From the NCBI RefSeq assembly GCF_022376445.1, contig NW_025955042.1, forward strand, positions 1 through 64,000: a DNA stretch of 64,000 nt. Direction: 5' to 3'. A program made the translations under genes and the position numbers. This document shows, piece after piece, positions 47,867 to 61,144 of the stretch (position 1 is its first letter; the number at the start of each line of letters is the position of its first letter). The DNA comes from Fomitopsis serialis (lineage: Eukaryota > Basidiomycota > Agaricomycetes > Polyporales > Fomitopsidaceae). Below the pieces are notes generated by a model. That model ran no database searches. It was given only the letters and a program-made list of their open reading frames with translations, and was not told where the DNA came from.

Positions 47867-47890
47867 CCGGCGCTGGAACGGTGTATGCGC

Positions 47891-49565
47891 ATGCCCTTGT
47901 ACGCCTGGCAGGCAAAGGCTGCGCTAGCAGGACACTGGCACTGAGCAGTGCGCTGAGTCTGTTCAAGCTGAGGTCGCGGATATTGAAGAGTAATTGTGAG
48001 TGACAAGGAGAACAAGATGAAGGCCAACAATACGAGGACGAGGGATGAGACAACGTCGTAGTAGCGCCGTGAACATCACGGTCACTTGATTCGCGTCGCG
48101 CGGTCGGGACGCGGCATGGCGTTTGCTGTCAGGCCCGGGCCGTACATACCATTGACTTACTTACATGTCAACGTTTCAATGGTTGAACGTTGACGTTGAA
48201 CGTTCAGAACGGTGAACCTTCCTCAGCACGGAAGGTATGTAACACGTCCTATCCTTTTACCTTGAGTACTTGAGTGTCCGTCCTGTCAAGGCGAGCAGGC
48301 GACCGTCGTAAGGCGAATATGGGGTGATAAGTACCGGATACTATCGGGTTTTCGATGCACATAACGCAGCCAGAATCCTGACGGTCTGATACGACCATGC
48401 ATGTCACTGCATGTACGGCTGGATAGGTAAAATTCGATTTTCCGACCGACGACGACTCTAGCGCATACGTCATCGCTTCGTGAAGTCCTGCATCACCCAA
48501 TCGTAGCGTCCACGATAAGTACTGAACTGAGACACTGTCATATGTCACACTACATAGAGTGGGTATCCCACGTATATATCATATTACATGTTCTGGGATC
48601 GGGAAGGCTCGGAAGCCTGAGCAGGCGCAGGCGCGGGGGCGTCTTTGCGCGTGCGGTTTGGAGGTGCATACTCACTAATAGTCACCCAGTAGGTAAGCCA
48701 CAGATACTTACGACGGGGGAGGACAGTCGTATAACATACTAGGTTTGTCACCGTGCCATGGTACGCTCGTAGCGTCTCTGGCTACATGTAAGTGAACCGA
48801 CGTCCAGACCCCCGATTTTGCATTCTCATCACATCCTTGCGCAGGGTCGTCCTCCTAACTAGCATTCGAGATCGTCTGCAGCGCTCCTCCTGCGCACGGC
48901 ATCTGGGCCTGAGCGCTGAGACCCCCTGAACCTGCCCTGGGCCCGCGATTCCCGGCAGACGCGTCAACCTGTGCACGAGCTGTCGACCACCGTGTATGTA
49001 TCAGCCCCCTCCGTATCGCCGCCAGACCCTCGTAGGCCCAGAAGTGCACCGGTCTTGGTTACTCGTAGGCTGGTAGGCCTGAGCTGGACATCGAAGCGGA
49101 GTGTCGCGCAACGCATCCAGCGACTCAGGCGATGTGTACCTTGCTTATCGGATGCCGTGCGTGCCGGTGCGTCCAGTGTCCACTCTGCGTCCACTGGTAG
49201 GGGAGGGAAGCACGCCAGACAGTAGCGCGCGGTCGGCTTCAGGACGTACTTAAATTGAGCGTGCGCGTCCGTCCGTCCCTGGGCAATTGGCCCCCAGTCA
49301 GTTGTTCCCAGCCCATAGTGTGCAATCTAGCAAAGTGCGTACCTCGTCCCGAGCAACTCGTCGTACACATTCAAGTTGATTCTGATCGTCGTCATCGTTC
49401 GACTGCGACGACAGCCCGCCGTGCCACTTGTCGCAACGCAGTAACGGTGAAGCTCAGGCTGGAACTCCTCCTCCTCACGTGCGCATCTCGCCCACTCGCA
49501 CAGATTTCACTGCGAGCTCACTGTCGTAGTCCGTGCCGTCTTTGACCCGATAATCAACGCCACCG
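47891..49565. other. No supported gene
   Basis: Sequence between unit 1 and the small relic at 49566. There are only short frames. Near 48170-48220 there is a cluster of aacgttgaacgtt-like words. Confidence 0.45.
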
Positions 49566-49791
49566 ATGGCGCCCATCAAAAAGCCCGTCATAAGCCGACC
49601 TCCAAGGCCCAGCAATAAAAAAAAAGAAAAGCGCACCGACGAAAGAACCGGGCGGCACTGCGGAGAACGGTGCTGTCAATGGGAACAAACCCACCAGTAG
49701 CAGCTCGACGTCGCACGGCCAGCAGGATGGGCGGCAGCAGCGCGAGAACCAAGACGACCCGTACACCGGTTTTCCACAGCTGATAACTTAG
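49566..49791 (+). pseudogene. Unidentified small gene relic with poly-A frameshift
   Basis: An ATG at 49566 opens MAPIKKPVISRPPRPSNKKK; at a run of A (about 49616-49625) the frame that is open downstream is one nucleotide off and continues KSAPTKEPGGTAENGAVNG through a Ser-rich tract to a TAG at 49791. It is low complexity and basic. It is either a relic or a sequencing slip in the A run. No family is recognised. Confidence 0.35.
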
Positions 49792-50324
49792 CACTGTGGA
49801 TGTCCGACACGGCGATTTGTTCCCAGTACATACTACATATGCCTCTCCTCGTCGACGCTCGTCTTCATGGCCTTTCATTTTGTCCGCTCGCACCCCGCTT
49901 TTTTAAGCACGGTGGACTCCGAGAAGACCTGTCGTACCACCGATAACTGCGCCGAGATTCATAGCGGGAACTCGGCTGAGCCAGCGGCGCGCCAGTCTGG
50001 CAAACCGACTTCTGGTGAGCGATGCTGCCATGGTAAAGGGAAGCACGCATGCCGGAAGCCCTCTTCCTTCACTAAAGTAGCACGGAAGTGCGGACTAGTG
50101 TGGGCGCACCGGGGTAAGCATCGACACTGGCAGGCGTCGGGCGCTGCGAAGCTCAAAGTAGTCATGCTGCGAGGTTATCGGTGGTGCGACACATGACTGC
50201 GCCGAGATGGATGTGTGCCGCAGTACGGCCGGAGAGAATAAGAAGCGTACGTCTCGACGCGCGCCGTGGACCTGCACGAACAGACACACCCGCTGAGTTC
50301 GACTCATCGTACGCCGCCGTCACC

Positions 50325-50595
50325 ATGCAGGCCCGCACCTCGCTCTTTGCGCTCGCTGTCCTCCTCTTCGTCGCACTATCGCACGCCGCGGCCGTGGTCA
50401 CTCCGGAAAAGCGCGTCGCAGGTTCGTCATTCTTATCGTATAGTTCCTGGCGTGTTCGCTGACTCGAGCTGATTGATAGACCCCATGAACACGGATGAAG
50501 ACGGTACGCCTGTGTAACAGCGCTGGTTGCCTGTACGGATGTGCTGATATGATGGCATTGTCCCAGATCTCGTACGCGTCCGCGCGATGATCTAA
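50325..50595 (+). CDS. 49-aa secreted peptide precursor, copy 2
   Basis: Exons 50325-50421, 50480-50503 and 50567-50595, the same lengths as copy 1 (97, 24 and 29 nt), with introns of 58 and 63 nt. The signal peptide (MQARTSLFALAVLLFVALSH) differs from copy 1 at two residues and the mature part at one (Met to Thr in the PMN/PMNT region). The Lys-Arg site and the VRVRAMI end are kept, although the stop codon is TAA rather than TGA. Changes concentrated outside the coding sequence would indicate constraint; I could not measure this. Confidence 0.65.
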
Positions 50596-51083
50596 GAGAC
50601 TGCGACCTTAGTAATGGTAGACCTCCGAGAGGAGGACGCAGGCCGCTAACTCTTCACATTCAGCAGGTTGGCGGAAACAGGACCAAGACAACCGGACTTA
50701 CGCAACAAGCCATAATCCGTCGACCGTCAAGAAATATGGGCAGTTTGCGTTCGGATATACTAGTCCATACACCGTAGATATATGACATCATCAGAGAATG
50801 CCAACCATTGTAGTCCAGAGCATAAAAGTTAGTTAAACAAGGGGGAGAGGTCGTGGTGAGTATCTTTCGTCCGAGTGCGCTGAGATGAGGGAGGACCTGG
50901 ACAAGTGTCCGTCACGCATACTGCTCAGTACACTGGTTGACGAAGAATCTACCTAACGAATAGGTCGTCAAATCAGTCTCATAAGATGATTCGGCGCACG
51001 TTAGGCGTATGCCCTCGTGGACACAAATACATCTTGTGCTACACAGTGTCCCTCTGCACTCGTGCCCGTCTTGCGAACGCACA

Positions 51084-52924
51084 TCAGCCACCATGGCCAG
51101 ACGAACTCTGTGCGCGGTTCCGTCGTGCGAGCTGCAACTTCATCATTTGCTTCATGACTTCATCCCTTGAGCCGTCATAGACGACGAACCGCGAACAGCG
51201 CCCAATGTCAAGTTGAGGGAAAAGCGAGTCCAGAAAGCGAGCGATGAGATGGATGTCAGACCGGTGCTCGATGTAGAGCGGATCGCCGACGAGCAGCTCT
51301 CGAAGCGCGCACCCTGTCGCCTCCGAATCCGGGGCACTGTCCGCGTCAGAACTTGAAATGCGCTGTCGGGTGGCCTGGGAGAGTGTGTCACGCCCCTCCT
51401 CGCCCCCTAGTAGTTCCAACGCTGCTAGACACTCGAGCTGAGGACATGTACGCGCGATGTCACGCAGCGAGTCGAGGGTAAGAGAATGATTTGGCAAGTC
51501 GAGCGATCGTACCGTGGGCCATGCTGCTACCAAGTCAGGAACACTGATATGATCGCTGCAGTACTCCTCCCGGATCACGACGTGCTGGAGACGTTGGAGT
51601 GCGAGCAGCGGAGAAGCCACCGCGTGGAAAGGTGTAGCAGCTGCTGTCCCGCTGGCAAACAGAGGTGGAGAGGAACTGACGTCGATCAGAGCAAGCCTCC
51701 GTAGAGACCCAGCATACCGGCGACGCAGCGTGTCGAAGGTCGCGTGGAGCGCGATCGCCAGTACATCGTTACCCATTTCCTCCAGAGACTCCTTATACCA
51801 TATCTCCATGCCCTCCAGTCCGGGCGCAACTATCGCGTCGGTGAGCGCCGCCACCTCCGCCGTCGTTCCTTTGAGGAAGAGGCTCTTCAGACCCTCAAAG
51901 GGACGAATGGGCGGAACGTCCACGTCGTTGTCCGCCTGAGGGTTGTGCGTACCGCCAGACTCGACCAGATCAATCACGAGCGCAGTAAGGCCACGGATGG
52001 TCGATATCGCAGCCAGAGCGGCCCGGGTGAGAACACGATGAGACTCAGAGATGCAGAGGGTCCGAATTGTCTGGCTGATGAAACGGCCGCTAGGCACCGA
52101 CCGCCACAACGGATACCAGAATGCTTCGTGCGCCAATCTTCGGAGCTCGAGCTCTTCGAGGTTTGGGAGGGCCTGTAGCACGGCAGGAAGCATTTGCTTG
52201 AAAGCATGGCGCCGCATGCGATAACCGTATTCAGACGTCTGCCAGCCGTTCTCCCTCATATACTCATCTTCGGGAAGGCACAGGACACGAATTGACGGGG
52301 AAGTCATCGATATTATCTCGGGCGTGGCATGCTCCCATATGAGTTCGCGCAGATTTGGGAAGAGCGGCTGGCCATGGGCATGCTGCTGAAGGAAAAGGAA
52401 AATGGATGGTTCTATGGTAACCCCTGTTCCGTAGCGGAGGACGCGTACGAAAGGCGCATAGTGCTTGAATCGTGCCCATTCCTCCGCAGAAATGGGGCCT
52501 GGGACGTATTTCTGGGACACTGATCAGACCATGTGTCATCACAGTCTGCTTGCACATCACTCACGTAGTTATATGGGTAGGTATGTGGATCAATGCCTAC
52601 TGCCATATCCTCGTTAGCCTCGTCGTCCGCTCCATGTCCTTCCCTATATTCTTCTTCATTCGTGGGCCACTTGACAGAGCCGAGACTGAAGTTCCGTAAG
52701 ACAGCCTCGCACATAGTGCTCAGCTCCTGCTGTCTCCAAAGAACCCTCACAGCCGGCATGTGGAGTATGCGACACACCCGTGCACACCTTGCCAGAGCAG
52801 TCCTCGCAGGGCGATTCCGCTCGTAGTTCACGACGTCGAGCAGTTGGTCATCCATTTGTGGTGCAAGTTGTCCGCATATTTCGTCCACTAGCTCGAGCGG
52901 AATACTGCATAGAGAGGGGGACAT
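51084..52924 (-). CDS. F-box-like/LRR-like protein, copy B (595 aa)
   Basis: Exon 1 52924-52565 and exon 2 52511-51084, with a 53-nt GT-AG intron at the same position as in copy A. It starts MSPSLCSIPLELVDEICGQL; an upstream in-frame ATG at 53017 exists but has no counterpart in copy A. Domains and layout are as in copy A, with the same KYVPGPIS exon start and leucine-rich stretches (PNLEELELRRLAHEAFW, LLALQRLQHVVIREE). It is intact. A and B clearly arose by the local duplication. Confidence 0.75.
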
Positions 52925-52950
52925 GCGGTGCTGAAACGGCAGAGGCCGTG

Positions 52951-55900
52951 TGACGGCTTGAAGAGATACTAGTACTGTAGACGAGCAGGTGCCGAGAGCA
53001 GGCGAGCGAGAAAGCAAGTGTGAGGGTGAGAGCAGCTATGCAAGAACGGGCGGGCGGGTGCGAGCTAGTGAGAGCGAGAGCGCGAGCGGGCAAGCAAGGG
53101 CAGGCGGATGGGCAGGAGTAGACGAGTCCGCAGGTACCAATTGACTCGCGATGGCCTGCACGGCGAGGGCGAAGGAGGTCCAAGGTTGAGAAGACCACAG
53201 GGCCGGCTCTTTATGCTTATGGATGTCGCAATTGATTGGGGGAACAATTAGGTCGAAGCAGGTGTCACCGAGTCGGCTGACAGTACAGAGACAAAAGACA
53301 TGTTAGGGGCTGAGTTGATCATACAGCAGGACAATATGACGAGGAGACGGTCAGCGGGTGACTAGTGGGTGTCCGACGTGTCGCTCTCTCAGTGTCCCAC
53401 ACTTCCTCTCGTGATAAAATACTGAAATCTACTACTTCGTACGCCTTGTTGATGTATGAGCAGCACGTCGGGACAATGTTCAGCCAGAATGAAGGCCAGG
53501 GTATCCGTGCGATGCACACACATCGACTGGTGCCAACAGCCTGATAGTACTGCACCGCCGTCGACGATGAGCAAATAGGGACAGATCATCAACAGGCCGA
53601 TGGCGGCGCTGTCCCAGATGTCTGGCCAGGCTATGTAGCAACAATGAGTGGACATGGGATGGTGACGACTCAGTCGCAGCAGTGAAGGATGGTTCCGGTG
53701 CCTCCAAGCCACCCAAGTCCGACTCAGAGTGATGGTTAAGTTAACGTTATGGACTGACAGAGGCGAGAGAGTAAGCCAATCACAGCTCACAATATGCTCA
53801 GTACGCGAGAAGCATGTTTGTTACGAATACATAGCGTCGCAGCAACCACGGGTCGAGGATTCGAGCGAATGACAGAACACGTCGTACGGCAGAGTCGACG
53901 CCTTGTGTCGTCATACAGGGCAGTCATAGCCGATGTATTTCGCTTGTAAAGTTGTTATCCACTAAGCTCTCGTATGAAATGAATCTGATCACGACACACA
54001 CCTTTTTCACAGCATCGACAACCGCCACGAAACCGACGTGATGGCAGCTTACACTCATCGAGGCTTGATGGCGGGTCCCGTCGGCTTCTTAACGGACCCT
54101 CTTGTGTCGCTCTGCTTGATAGGGCCAGGGATGAACTCGCTCCACATCTTCAAACCTGGTAAGACTGCAAGTAAGTATCAACAGTATGAGACCCACCGTT
54201 TACAACGGTCTGAAATAACATGGGGATGTATGCTTACCAACGGAAAGGATATGGGGCGCGTCCTAAGTGGTGATACGACTTAGCTATGATGAATCTGCAG
54301 GCTGAGGCTGAGCAATGTCCACCGAGAATGCGCCAATCCCCGCACCTTATATACAAGTGCCCGCTCACACCGCCTCCTGAAGTTCTCAAACGTCAGCCAC
54401 GCGTCTTCTGGATCTCCGGCGACGCTCCATCGGAACGCTAGTCTCGTGTCCCAGAATTTGACAGCGGGGCCGGTCCGAACACGTTGCCCAGCACGAGCCG
54501 CATACAATTAAAGTCGGAGGCTGTGCGAAGGCAGGCGTGTTGGATGGGTCCGAGAATCGAACGGCAGTGCCTGTTGAGGAATGCGCTGACCCTTGGGTTC
54601 ACGACCAATCGTCGATTTGAACGTAAGATGACGGAGGACTTGCGTGAGTTTGTCAAGGGTCAGCGGACTGCGACATTGCCTGAGAGTGAAGGAATATCGC
54701 ACTGCCCGCCCGCTCGAAATTGAACCTAATACACATGCGTAGCTTGGCGCCTGTGTATTCGGTTTCAAGGTCGGGTTCTCAGTCATGGAACGTTCCACTC
54801 GTCAGCGTGAATGAGAACGAAGGAATATTGTAAGCTCACCATGTTTGCGGCCGCCAATCACAGACAGTTCATGCCTCACTATGAGAACAAATCCTCTGCG
54901 AAATCGGTAAGTAACTCATATCCGAGTACCAGTAGAGCTCACTCTCTAACGTGTACCTGTCATAGCCTAGGACCCGCGCAGCTGATTTGCCCAACAATAT
55001 CATCTACAAAAAATTCCCCTTACCCGTACACTGAACACTGATGCGGTGACAGCAGTCTGGAATGGCAGATCGACAATGCGTGGATAGGACAACCCGAGGC
55101 GCGCGATCTACGAACAAGTGCACAAGAAGGAGCTACGTCGCAAACCCGATACTCCAGGCCTATCGTGTTGCGCGAATCGCAATTCCGGACCAAGTGATCA
55201 AGGCACACGCGATTGCGAGTCAACCAAAGGGAAAGTTCAGTCACAGAATCTACTCCGACATGAGAGTCCACGACTCACCTGGAGGGGAAGCCAACGCTGT
55301 AGAATACGACATGCACCTAGCATTGGTACGTCTTGGGGCCGGTCGGCTTGTTAACTGGCTTCATAGGTCTCACGACCGTCGGCCTGTTCAAGGCCCCGAT
55401 AGGGATCACTTGCACCGGAGGCTGCGTCGACATGGACTGCGGCCGCGTGCTGGTCGTGCCATTCCTTGTACGATTGCGAGTCAGCGACCACGCTCCGAGC
55501 CCACACGATAGCAATCACGTATGCTACTCACTTGGAAGATGAATAGTACATCGCGTTGGCGAACATGTTGCGATCTCTGACTCTGGGGTGCGGGTCTGCT
55601 GGTCTAGCTTGAGCAGCCGGGCTTATATACCGGAACCCGAGAGCGGGCAATTGGCAGTGTACTGAAAGGCCGCGTCCACAAAGAGATAACTACACAGTGA
55701 CACGTTCATTTCCGCCTCGAGGTTTCCTGCTGGGGTCCGTGCGTACCTGTCTTCTACTGTCTTCTCCGCGCCCACATACAGTAGGCCGCGGTGCGGGCTA
55801 CCAGCTGTAGAAGCTTCGACAGGGTCCTCACTCGTTGTTCCGCAGGGTTCCTTCAAATAACGATCGAACGCAATCAGCGTCGCCTGCTTAGTGAATAGCG

Positions 55901-56571
55901 AGGTACATACATGCTTTCACGACAGATGGCAGGTATGTGTAAGTGGATTACTGCGACTGTCAGTCAGAAGTAGAGACATATTTACCGATAGCTTCGTACG
56001 CACTATACAGAGAGGAGCATGTATGACACGTTGTATCAAAGCTTCGATGCGTGAGACCTGTGTGGACTCTGAAGAAGTCAGGTTCATTCAAGCCGCGGCA
56101 ATGGGAATGAGCAGCGCACCAGTGAGCTTGGATATTGAACCTAGACACGGCTTCGGTCAAAGGCGATCTCGGAGACCAACTCACAGCTCAGAGAGCACAT
56201 CGTCTGACTCGTGGGTAGCGCAGGACGCAGGCAACGCTGCGTACACGTCTGCTGAGCGGGCAATGCCTACATATATCACCTGGCTAACTTTGCACGACTC
56301 GAACACACGTTCTTGTCCTGAATCAAACGCAGCGCAGTATCTCGGAGTGTGTGCAACGCGGCCGGGCAAGGCAGCTGCATCAGCGGAACGCAGACGCGGA
56401 TAAGGCAGAACGGACAAGTCGTAGCTTACACGACACGTGGTCCAACTACTTGTAGTAGTCCTGGCGTAACATCTACGGACGCGAAGGACCGTCCAACATT
56501 CGGTCAGCCGTCATGCTGGCTAAAAAGAGGCCCCTCAGCCTCAGCTCGACGAGAATATGAACCGAATCCTA
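52951..56571. other. No supported gene; possible relics
   Basis: A degenerate G-rich tract lies at 53030-53115 (gcgggcgggtgcgag-like). Frames at minus 53389-53790 and plus 54811-55511 contain coding-like stretches (for example SRFQYFITRGSVGH; AIPDQVIKAHAIASQ) and possible splice sites (gtaagt at 54905, ...tcatag at 54966), but the frames break and I recognise no family. I treat them as possible relics only. Confidence 0.4.
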
Positions 56572-58430
56572 TCACTCACCGTCCCGCCGTGCCCGCTGCA
56601 GCCTAGCCACTATATCCATGACGTCGTAAGTTTCCCGGACTTCCGGTTGGCGCCGTGAGGTCCATATCGCCACCACCGAGCATCGCTCAGGTATAAGCTG
56701 AGGAAACAGCGAGTCCAGGAGGCGCGCGACGTTGCTGGCGGTATCAGGCAAGATCGCCTTCAGGGGTTCCTCGAAGCGCAGCTCTCGAAGTGCAGACGCA
56801 ATCGTGTCGGACGCTGCAGTATCCAGGCGGAAGGAGCGGCCTTCCATCGCTCCGGGCACGTCGAACCAGGACCATGATAGGCACTTGGCCGTCAGACGTT
56901 CAAGTCGAGTGCATGTGCGCGAGATGACCTGGAGAGACTCCATGTTGACGGCGAGGCCTGGTAACGTGAGGAACCGTAACGTCGGCCAAGCCGCCACCAA
57001 GGCTGGGACATTGATACATAGGTACTCCCTGTCGCCGCTCAGTCTGTACTGGTGTATCATGACATCCTCAAGGCGACAAAGCCCGAGCAAGGGACCCGCC
57101 GATATGGGGAAACGTGTGCCGGGTGCTGTCCCTTTCGGAAACAACTCTCCGCTGTATTCACGGAGGCTGAGGTGAAACTTTCGCAGAGTCGTTCCAGTTC
57201 GGCGACGCAGGTGATTGAAGATCACGGTGAGTGCGTCCTCCACCAGGACGGTATCCCTCGTTTCCGGGTCCCAGTGCCAGTCCCCGCAGGCCAACTCCAC
57301 AGCCTCCAGTTTGGGCGCAACAATCACACTGATGACGGCGGCCACCGACGTCGTTCGCCCGTCGATCTGTAGGCGCTTCAGCTGCGCGAACGCACCGACG
57401 GGTGGCGTAGCCTGGCCATAGTCCATCTCTGGACTGTAAACACCGCCTCTTTCGTCGAGGAACACCTCGAGGTCGGTGAGTGTCCTGATAGTGGACAGGG
57501 CTGCGAGAGCCGCTCTCATGAGGGCGCGACGCGACTCGCATATGTGAAGACTGCGGATGTTCTGGATGACGAAGCGGCCGTGGGGCGTCGACGTGAATGG
57601 AATCCAGAAGGCCTCATGCCCAAGCGGTCGTAGCTTGAGCTCTTGCAGCTCCGGGAGACGCTCTAGGGCACTAGGGAGAAGTTGTTTGAACGCATGTCGG
57701 CGCATGCGGTACCCAAACTCGCGCAACTGAGAACCGTTCTCCTCTTCGGCATGGTCTTCAGGGAGGTGAAGAACACGGATGGTCGGTGTGATAACGGACA
57801 CTACCTCAGGCGTGGCATGTTCCCATACGAGCTCGCGCAGATTGGGGAAAAGCGGCTTGCCACGGGCATGCTGCTGGAGGTAAAAGAAGACAGAGGGGTC
57901 GATCGTCTCCTCGTTCAAGTAGCGGAGCACACGGACGAACTGGGCATAGTACTCGAAGCGCGACCATTCCTCCGTGGTGATGGGTCCTGACAAGTATTTC
58001 TTCGCACGTCGTTCGGTCAGAAGAGCAATAGCACTAAAAGACATGACACGGGACTCACATAGGTAAAAGGATAGTCATACGGATCGATCCCCACTGCCAT
58101 ATCATCGTTCGCCTCGTCATCGGACTCTGGTCCTCCTCCCCAGGTGTCTTCGTCCTGCTCAGGCCACTTGACAGAGCCGAAATCAAAGTTCGACAGGACA
58201 GCGTCGCAGGCGTGGCCCATCTGCTGTTCCCTCCAGAGAATCCTGATCGCTTGCTCGTGGAAGGTACGGGACGCCCGTGCACACCTAGCGAGAGCCGTAC
58301 GCGCAATGCGACTGTCTTCGAGACTGATGTCACCATCTTCCAGATCCTGAGCATGAGCGTGTGTCGCCAGCTGTTCAAGTATCACGCCCAAAAGCTCCAG
58401 CGGAAGCCGACTCGGAGCGGACGGTGGCAT
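56572..58430 (-). CDS. F-box-like/LRR-like protein, copy C (599 aa)
   Basis: Exon 1 58430-58059 and exon 2 57999-56572; the 59-nt intron is at the same site (after ..FTY). N-terminus PSRLPLELLGVILEQLATHA, the ARTALARCARASRTFHEQAI block and the acidic linker ESDDEANDDMAVGIDP are conserved. Exon 2 begins KYLSGPITTEEWSRFEYYAQ and keeps the leucine-rich pattern (PELQELKLRPLGHEAFW, LLGLCRLEDVMIHQY, FLTLPGLAVNMESLQVIS). It is more diverged from A and B than they are from each other. It is intact and has no peptide gene beside it that I can find. Confidence 0.75.
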
Positions 58431-58685
58431 CGCGCGGTGTTGACAAACAAGTTGTAGTCTGAGCAGCTCGTGGCCGAAGACAGTGAGCGACGAAGCTACT
58501 GCGCCGTGACAATGAACGGGACACGCGTTGCAGGGCTACCACTTGGTGAAGCCGCTTGGCGGTGTAGTATTGCCGTCCGTGCAGACAGCGAGGAGGACTC
58601 TGAGGAGGAGACACGGTCACGGTCAGTAGCGCCCGTGCTGTCCTCACCTGATCGTGTTTCGCGTGCGTTCAGCCGTCCCTGTCGC

Positions 58686-58775
58686 TCCTCCTCCTCCTCT
58701 TGTGCTCCTCCTCTTGTGCTCCTCCTCCTCTTGTGCTCCTCCTCCTCTTGTGCTCCTCCTCCTCCTTGCCTTTGC
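58686..58775. repeat. CT-rich minisatellite
   Basis: Repeats of (tcctcctcctcttgtgc), about 15-18 nt, four to five copies, in the 5' flank of copy C. A plus-strand frame passes through it but is low complexity (SSSCAPPLVLLLLLCSSS). Confidence 0.75.
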
Positions 58776-61144
58776 CTCTTCTCGTCCCTTCTCCCTCTCC
58801 CCGTCCATTCCGCCTGCATACTCCGCCCCCGCCGCCTGCACAGCCTTACGCGCGTCGCCGAGACGAGTCGTTCGACATCCCAAACACCATGTTGCGTGCG
58901 GTCTTCCGGCTCAGAGGTCAGTCTTTCCTTTCCTTGTCTGATTGCTCCTATTCGTCTCCTCACCCAACTCGCCTCCTCGCAGCCTCATTGCGCACGCATC
59001 GTTGAGACCGTGCCACAAACGTCCCATACTGCTGCCAGTCACTGTCTCGCGTGGAACGGAGCGCTGCTTCCCGTTCTGCGTGACACCGCCCTGGCGTGCT
59101 CCCCGCTCTCCTCGCTACCCGCAGCCGTCACGCGTCACGCAGGGCTATCCAACATCTGAGAAGACGTTGCTTACGACATCTCACACACATCGCGCTGGAC
59201 TTGGCGCACAGCCCTCGCTGGACGACGCCGCGCCCCAACCGCGCCCTGCCTCACTTGTGTTCACCCAAACACGGAGCGCGCCCGCAAATCGACGTGACCA
59301 CGTCTTCGGATAGTACGTGTCCTGCATTCGTACTGCCCCGTGTCTGCGCTGACGGCGCAGACCGGATGATGAACCGTCGTCTCGGCATCCCTACGTACGA
59401 CAATCCATCATGTCTGCACACTCCCCTAGCCGCCTGAGTTGGCACGCTGCCGCTTACGGTTCCTCCTCGCTCACAACAAACGGAAACAATCGGGGTACAT
59501 CGCGGGTCGCGCGCTCGGGGATGCTTTCCACGTTACTATCCATCTACGATGTATCACAACCGTATTTCGGCTCGGCCGCATATGTCCCTCGCAGCGTGCG
59601 CCATCGTACAGGCGCGACACACGGACGCAGCCTACTCCATACGCGCTCGCATCGCGCTCCCAGCTGAGTCTTCCCCGTGAAAAGAGGCGCATTCATTGGA
59701 CGGCTCTCGCAGTCGGCCAAGACCTACGGCGAGACACCCGTCGTCAGCGAGCTCAAGCACCGACATCAAGAGACCACTCACCACCGTTCGCCGTCCCGAC
59801 TCCACGACATGTACGACCACTCGGCGCACACTGCCCTGGCCGAACAGTAGGCCGAGAGGACGGCCTGCGTCTGTCGGCAAGACGGTTAGCACATTGTTGT
59901 CCGACGACGGCTCAGAGACGCGACTCACCGATGCCCTCTTGGCCTCTTCAGCCCACACATCTGTACCTCACCCGCCGAGGCACTCGTCAGCGCTCTCAAG
60001 TCGCCATCGCCTCTCCTCGATGTGGTGATCCACAGGTCGCGGACGGTTGTGCGTGCTGGGCGGGAGCCGCGGGCGGGCGGCCTTTGGTACGCCCGTTCGG
60101 CTCAGCATCTCCCGCGTGCTGCGACTCTTCGGAGCAGGGCTCGAGTCGACCGTCGCAGGGGCATGCCAGGACTCAGGCCTGCACGTCTTGCGACGGCCAC
60201 ACCGAGCGACCGACGCGGTACTTACGCCACGGCACGTCCCAGACGTCCTGCATTGCTCAGAAGGTGCGACGGGCTGCAGCATCGTACGAGGTGGCGCAGA
60301 CGTCCTTCCCCGACTCGTCGCATACAGCCCAGCCGTACTCGCCTCCAAGCCTGATGCGCAAGCGAACGCATTGTCGCTGGACGTCTTCCTTCCTCGCACG
60401 CAGACACTCTGCCATCAGCGTCGCCTCCAGCCCGCTCGTCGACAAGGTCTCTCCCGCGCGCCGTCCGCAGCCGTGAGTGATGTCGCGCTGTTCGGCGGTG
60501 CTACCTTTCTCTGGGCAGGTGCTGTCGCGAGATCATGGGGAACGGCGCGGGCAGGATGCGGACCGGGAGCTGCAATTTGGGACGATAGTAGGGCCATGTA
60601 CGCAGGAGCTGCACGCGTGACCTCATGGGCCCGCATCCTCGCCGTCTTTCGCCGCGTGAGGAGCTACGTCGAGCACGGTAGCATGGGCGGAAACACGGCA
60701 GTGTCGGCGGCGGTAACCTGCGTGCAGCAAACACGCAGAGATGCATGCCCGACGGCCCCGTGCGATGTAGGTACAGAGAGCATGTACATAGTCGCGATGG
60801 ATATATTTATTGGAGGTCTCTACTACACTCGGATATAGAACGCGAGAGACCATCTGAGCCGGTGAACGACGAGCAGCCTTCGGGATGCAGATAAGTAGAT
60901 CCCTGCCTGCGTCCGGGCGTGGTGCGTACGCGTCTGTCTAGTGATTTGAGCTATTCTCGACGCGGCGACACACCTCCGGCCGTTACCACTGAACTATCTC
61001 ATCCGTTGAGACAGTAAAGGAAAGTAATAACAATTCGAGCAGATATCACCACGACACCACGATCTATTGGAACATAACATAAGACGGAGTACTACTAGTT
61101 TGACCCGTGCAGAGCGGGAGAGGTAGCAGAAGACTCCGAATTGG
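58776..61144. other. No supported gene
   Basis: Long but Arg/Ser/Thr/His-rich frames (plus 59439-60476, plus 60047-60838) overlap frames on the other strand of similar length, as expected from GC-rich non-coding DNA. No motif was recognised. Confidence 0.45.

Larger units (their letters stand above)
44800..47890. repeat. Tandem duplication unit 1
   Basis: About 3.1 kb that reappears at 49893-52950 at an offset of about 5.1 kb. Shared are the leader (gtcgtaccaccgataactgc and following), the 49-aa peptide gene, its downstream region and the F-box/LRR-like gene. The units have diverged by substitutions and small indels, so the duplication is not very recent. Confidence 0.8.
49893..52950. repeat. 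Tandem duplication unit 2
   Basis: Second copy of 44800-47890: leader, peptide gene and F-box/LRR-like gene in the same order and orientation. Confidence 0.8.

Noticed and set aside
59439..60476. 345-codon plus-strand open frame
   Set aside because: Arg/Ser/Thr/His-rich with overlapping frames of similar size on other phases and the minus strand; no start context, splice or motif support. Typical of GC-rich non-coding DNA.
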